From: Methanobacteriota archaeon
Lineage (GTDB): Archaea; Thermoplasmatota; Poseidoniia; Poseidoniales; Poseidoniaceae
DNA: 27,199 nt
Direction: 5' to 3'
Assembly: GCA_002727515.1 (NCBI GenBank)
Contig: PBXF01000010.1
Location: 9,316-36,514 of the forward strand
The translations under genes were made by a program, and so were the position numbers. The notes under the pieces are model-generated. The model worked only from the letters and a program-made list of their open reading frames with translations, made no database searches and had not been told where the DNA came from. Positions 24,641 through 27,199 of the stretch are shown here, piece by piece (within the stretch, counting starts at the first letter, position 1; every line of letters begins with the position of its first letter).

Positions 24641-26596
24641 ATGGGTAAGCAATCAATTCCATGGGCAGTTGGTTTAACTGGTATCCTATACTTTGGAATG
24701 CTAATTTATTGGGAATTCGAAGCATTCGAAGCAGCACTTGGCAGCGGGACTGCAACACAAAATGCAATTGACGGAGCCATTTTCGGTCTTGGTCTAGGTA
24801 TTGTATATGTTGCATACCTAATTTTATGTTTTACAAAAGACATGCCAGCAGGGCTGAAAGAAGTGCCGTTTATTGGTAGATATGGTAAGTTACTTGGATG
24901 GTTAGCATTCTTAGGAGTAGCGACATATTACTGTCGACCAAACGCATGGGGTGGTTCCCATGAGGAATTAGTCGGCTATCTGCTAGTGGGAGTTATTCTA
25001 CTTGGATTCGCAGCAGCAGCAGCATTGACTTGCTTCATGTTCAGCGGAGAACAGAACAGTAGATTGTATGCCCTTCACAGGTTCGTAGACACCTACCCAA
25101 CTATCACCAAACCAGATCGACACGTTAGATTCAATGAAAAATTATGGACTACTACTCTAGTTCTGATTATTTACTTCGCAATGACGAATGTCATGCTTTG
25201 GGGATTATCAGGACAAGCTCTGGATTTGTTCAGTGGATTCCGATCAATCATGGCGGGTGCCTCTGGTACAATCATGCACTTGGGAATTGGACCGATTGTT
25301 ACTGGTTCAATTATTATGCAGTTATTCGCAGGTGCTAAGATTATCAAGCTAGACCTTACTGACTCTAGAGACAAAGCCATGTATCAAGGTGTCCAGAAAT
25401 TACTTGTTTTGGTTATGATTCCTATCGAATCAATTCCACAGACATACGGTTTCCTAGACCCAACACAGGCACTGATTTCGGATTATGGTATGGGATGGGC
25501 TAACTTTGTAATCGTGGCACAATTATTCGCAGGTTCTTATCTTGTATTCCTACTTGATGAATTAGTATCCAAGTGGGGTATAGGATCTGGTATATCCCTG
25601 TTCATTGCTGCAGGTGTAGCACAATCAACATTCGTTGGAACTCTATCTCCTCTGCCTACAACCTCTGGTGTAGGATACAGCATACAAAACCCACCTTCTG
25701 GAACATTACCGATGATATTCTACATGTTTAGAGAATCAACTAATGGCCAGATGATATCGCAAAATGGTTTCGAAACAATATTGCTGACGCATGTAAATCC
25801 TGTTGCAGCATTATTCTCGTCAGTAGTAGTGTTCTTGGTTGTTGCATATGCTGAATCCAGTAAGTTGGAACTACCTTTGACACACGGTAAGGTAAGAGGT
25901 CACAGAGGAAAGTATCCAATTAGACTTGTATACGCTTCTAACATTCCAGTTATTTTGATGGCTGCACTGCTTGCAAACATCAACATGTTTACTCTACTAT
26001 TCTGGAATCATCCAACGCTTCAGAAGACTCCGATACTAGGAAAGGAAGGTTGGGGTAGTATGTCTGAATATATTGGCACTTACGAGCCTGGTTCTTCAAC
26101 GCCTAGTGGAGGGTTCGCGTGGTATTCATCAATGGTTAACGGTGTTAATGATTGGCTAATCCCGCTCTTGAATCAGCAAGGAGACATCTATGGACACTCA
26201 TTATGGCAGATAGGAGGGCACGTGATTTTCTATGTCACATTGATGACTGTAGGTTCAATGGTATTCGCTAAGTTCTGGATCGATACTACGAATATGGGTT
26301 CAAAGGACGTAGCTAAGCAAATTGAAAGAACAGGAATGCAAATTCCAGGTTTCAGAAAGAATCCACTTGTTCTAGAGAGAATCCTAGAGAGATATATTCC
26401 ACCAGTGACTTACTTCTCTGGTGCATTCGTAGGTTTACTGGCAGCAGGAGCGGACTTGCTTGGAACGGTTGGTAATGCTACGGGAACCGGTTTGCTATTA
26501 GCTGTAGGTATCATTTTGAGAACGTATGAGCAGATACAAAAAGAACAGGCCATGGAAATGCATCCAATGCTGCGGCAGTTCTTCGGCGCAGAGTGA
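24641..26596 (+). CDS. secY: Protein translocase subunit SecY with extra N-terminal membrane domain
   Basis: SecY forms the membrane pore for protein export and membrane insertion, with SecE and Sec-beta. The core begins near residue 146 and follows the archaeal/eukaryotic Sec61-alpha pattern: TKPDRHVRFNEKLWTTTLVLIIYFAMTN, MAGASGTIMHLGIGPIVTGSIIMQLFAGAKII, DKAMYQGVQKLL. The C-terminal ALLAAGADLLGTVG-like segment and GTGLLLAVGIILRTYEQI fit too. The first about 145 residues are additional, with four hydrophobic stretches (about 6-26, 42-64, 83-98 and 108-134). The whole protein is 651 residues, against roughly 430-490 in most archaea. Start ATG has GAGGGAT upstream. The gene closes the operon, its usual archaeal place, but adk does not follow; the next gene is 16S rRNA. 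Confidence 0.95.
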   Translation: MGKQSIPWAVGLTGILYFGMLIYWEFEAFEAALGSGTATQNAIDGAIFGLGLGIVYVAYLILCFTKDMPAGLKEVPFIGRYGKLLGWLAFLGVATYYCRPNAWGGSHEELVGYLLVGVILLGFAAAAALTCFMFSGEQNSRLYALHRFVDTYPTITKPDRHVRFNEKLWTTTLVLIIYFAMTNVMLWGLSGQALDLFSGFRSIMAGASGTIMHLGIGPIVTGSIIMQLFAGAKIIKLDLTDSRDKAMYQGVQKLLVLVMIPIESIPQTYGFLDPTQALISDYGMGWANFVIVAQLFAGSYLVFLLDELVSKWGIGSGISLFIAAGVAQSTFVGTLSPLPTTSGVGYSIQNPPSGTLPMIFYMFRESTNGQMISQNGFETILLTHVNPVAALFSSVVVFLVVAYAESSKLELPLTHGKVRGHRGKYPIRLVYASNIPVILMAALLANINMFTLLFWNHPTLQKTPILGKEGWGSMSEYIGTYEPGSSTPSGGFAWYSSMVNGVNDWLIPLLNQQGDIYGHSLWQIGGHVIFYVTLMTVGSMVFAKFWIDTTNMGSKDVAKQIERTGMQIPGFRKNPLVLERILERYIPPVTYFSGAFVGLLAAGADLLGTVGNATGTGLLLAVGIILRTYEQIQKEQAMEMHPMLRQFFGAE

Positions 26597-26603
26597 TTCG
26601 CTA

Positions 26604-26740
26604 TACTGCGAGTCCTTTATCTGATATTTTCTGTTGAAAATTCCAAAAACCGTTGGTATTTTTGCTGCAAAAATATAACAAAACTCAACTATTTTGTTAT
26701 GTAAATATGGCTCGCAGTAATTCGATTTGCAAAAATCGAA
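26604..26740. repeat. Cluster of perfect inverted repeats downstream of secY
   Basis: Four perfect inverted repeats occur in 137 bp. TACTGCGAG (26604-26612) pairs with CTCGCAGTA (26711-26719). Inside it lie the 19-bp palindrome TATTTTTGCTGCAAAAATA (26657-26675) and ATAACAAAA-8-TTTTGTTAT (26675-26700). Just outside is TTCGATTT-GCAA-AAATCGAA (26721-26740), a stem with a GNRA-type loop. TGCAAAAAT recurs at 26666 and 26728. ATTCG flanks the outer pair on both sides (26596-26600 and 26720-26724), a weak hint of a small transposable element. Alternatives are secY 3'-end structure or operators for the rRNA promoter, which should lie in this AT-rich stretch. Confidence 0.5.
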
Positions 26741-26759
26741 AACAGTCACCTTGATATAC

Positions 26760-26936
26760 GGGGGGGAGTTGGGCGAGATGCTTGCGTCGTAAGGGACGGC
26801 GTTGGCGGATGAGTCGGAAGACTGTGACACCCGCCATCTACCCAGATGCAAGCCGAAGCAAATTGCGGTCTCAAGAAACCACACCCTTCCCGGGGATATG
26901 TGCCAGCTTGAGGCCAGGTAGGTGATCAGTGTTCAC
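26760..26936 (+). ncRNA. GC-rich foldable segment in the 16S rRNA leader
   Basis: This stretch starts with a run of seven G and is GC-rich between AT-rich flanks. No gene is read here. By eye it forms a nested fold. GGGGAG (26763-26768) pairs with CTTCCC (26886-26891), and GAGAT (26775-26779) with GGTCTC (26867-26872 region). GCTTGCGTC (26780-26788) pairs with GATGCAAGC (26845-26853), 9 bp with one G-U. TGGCGG (26803-26808) pairs with CCGCCA (26831-26836), capped by AGTC-GGAA-GACT (26812-26823). It ends about 150 bp before the mature 16S. It may be an upstream part of the rRNA precursor or an independent small RNA. The SRP and RNase P RNA consensus motifs were not found in it. Confidence 0.45.
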
Positions 26937-26937
26937 G

Positions 26938-26956
26938 ACACAATATTGTATTGTGT
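26938..26956. repeat. Perfect inverted repeat ACACAATA-TTG-TATTGTGT
   Basis: An 8-bp perfect stem with a 3-nt centre sits directly after the GC-rich segment and about 130 bp before 16S. It could mark the 3' edge of the foldable element, an RNA-processing site or a protein binding site. No further support. Confidence 0.35.
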
Positions 26957-27086
26957 GCAAAATAAGAGCAACTCTAGTGCAACGTGAACCTGTCAATTCA
27001 ATATTTTAGGTCAGCAAAAAAAATAACACAAAAGCGACAAGTAGCCTAAGGATCGAGACAAGAGAGGTGCGAATCTAGCATCACGA

Positions 27087-27199
27087 AATCTGGTTGATCC
27101 TGCCAGAGGCGACCGCTATTGGAGTTCGATTAAGCCATGCGAGTAGAAAGAAATTAGATTCTTTGCATACTGCTCAGTAACACGTGGATAACCTGCCCT
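27087..27199 (+). rRNA. rrs: 16S ribosomal RNA, 5' part (cut by the window end)
   Basis: The archaeal 16S start is recognisable: TCTGGTTGATCCTGCCAGA (close to the 21F primer region), then CTATTGGAGTTCGATTAAGCCATGC and TACTGCTCAGTAACACGTGGATAACCTGCCCT. The mature 5' end is set at about 27087 by comparison with known archaeal genes and may be off by a few bases. About 113 nt are present. The gene lies directly downstream of secY with a 490-bp leader region between, on the same strand as the ribosomal-protein operon. Confidence 0.96.

Noticed and set aside
26498..26884. 128-codon minus-strand frame across the secY 3' end and the rRNA leader
   Set aside because: It runs through inverted repeats and a foldable GC-rich stretch, overlaps secY antisense and looks like no protein family.
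26760..26936. SRP (7S) RNA, because of a GGAA-capped stem
   Set aside because: The conserved AGCAG side of helix 8 and the Alu-domain pattern are missing, and the segment is far shorter than an archaeal SRP RNA of about 300 nt.
27060..27090. tRNA T-arm-like GTGCGAATC just before 16S
   Set aside because: No acceptor, D or anticodon stem can be built around it; it belongs to the 16S precursor.

Overview
The window is archaeal and most likely from a Marine Group II euryarchaeon (Poseidoniales/Poseidoniia, Thermoplasmatota). Three things support this. A 25-gene ribosomal-protein block has archaeal order and archaeal-only members (eS4, eL19, eL32, Rpp29, aIF1). There is a thermosome and a Hef-type helicase/nuclease. 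The 5' end of a 16S rRNA gene at the right edge opens with the archaeal TCTGGTTGATCCTGCCAGA start. The group-level assignment is inference, because only about 113 nt of 16S is visible.

Left third (1-12075). A minus-strand membrane protein of unknown function (69-1331) diverges from a large secreted, membrane-anchored surface protein (1488-4781). A thermosome subunit (4837-6465) follows. Next are two closely spaced genes that look like the SdhB-like and HdrB-like (CCG-domain) halves of a fumarate-reductase/heterodisulfide-reductase type system. The first half is fused to a ferredoxin and a flavodoxin, and both halves have lost most of their iron-sulfur ligand cysteines. This pair is the most unusual biology in the window. 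A convergent minus-strand Hef-like gene (9409-12072) overlaps the end of the second by 6 bp.

Middle (12076-26596). A GC-rich, strongly foldable non-coding stretch (about 12121-12300) precedes a long, tightly packed, plus-strand translation operon. Its order is uL3-uL4-uL23-uL2-uS19-uL22-uS3-uL29-aIF1-Rpp29-uS17-uL14-uL24-eS4-uL5-uS14-uS8-uL6-eL32-eL19-uL18-uS5-uL30-uL15-secY. Junctions are of two kinds: direct start/stop overlaps (ATGA, TAATG, GTGA), or a compound TGAGGTGA in which the stop codon is built into the Shine-Dalgarno sequence. eL32 carries an N-terminal SAP domain with an acidic linker. SecY carries about 145 extra N-terminal residues with four predicted membrane segments.

Right edge (26597-27199). 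The gap between secY and 16S rRNA holds a cluster of perfect inverted repeats and a GC-rich foldable segment, then the partial 16S gene. Coupling the ribosomal-protein operon, the secretion channel and the rRNA gene puts much of the ribosome's production in one place. No tRNA, CRISPR array or recognisable insertion sequence was found.
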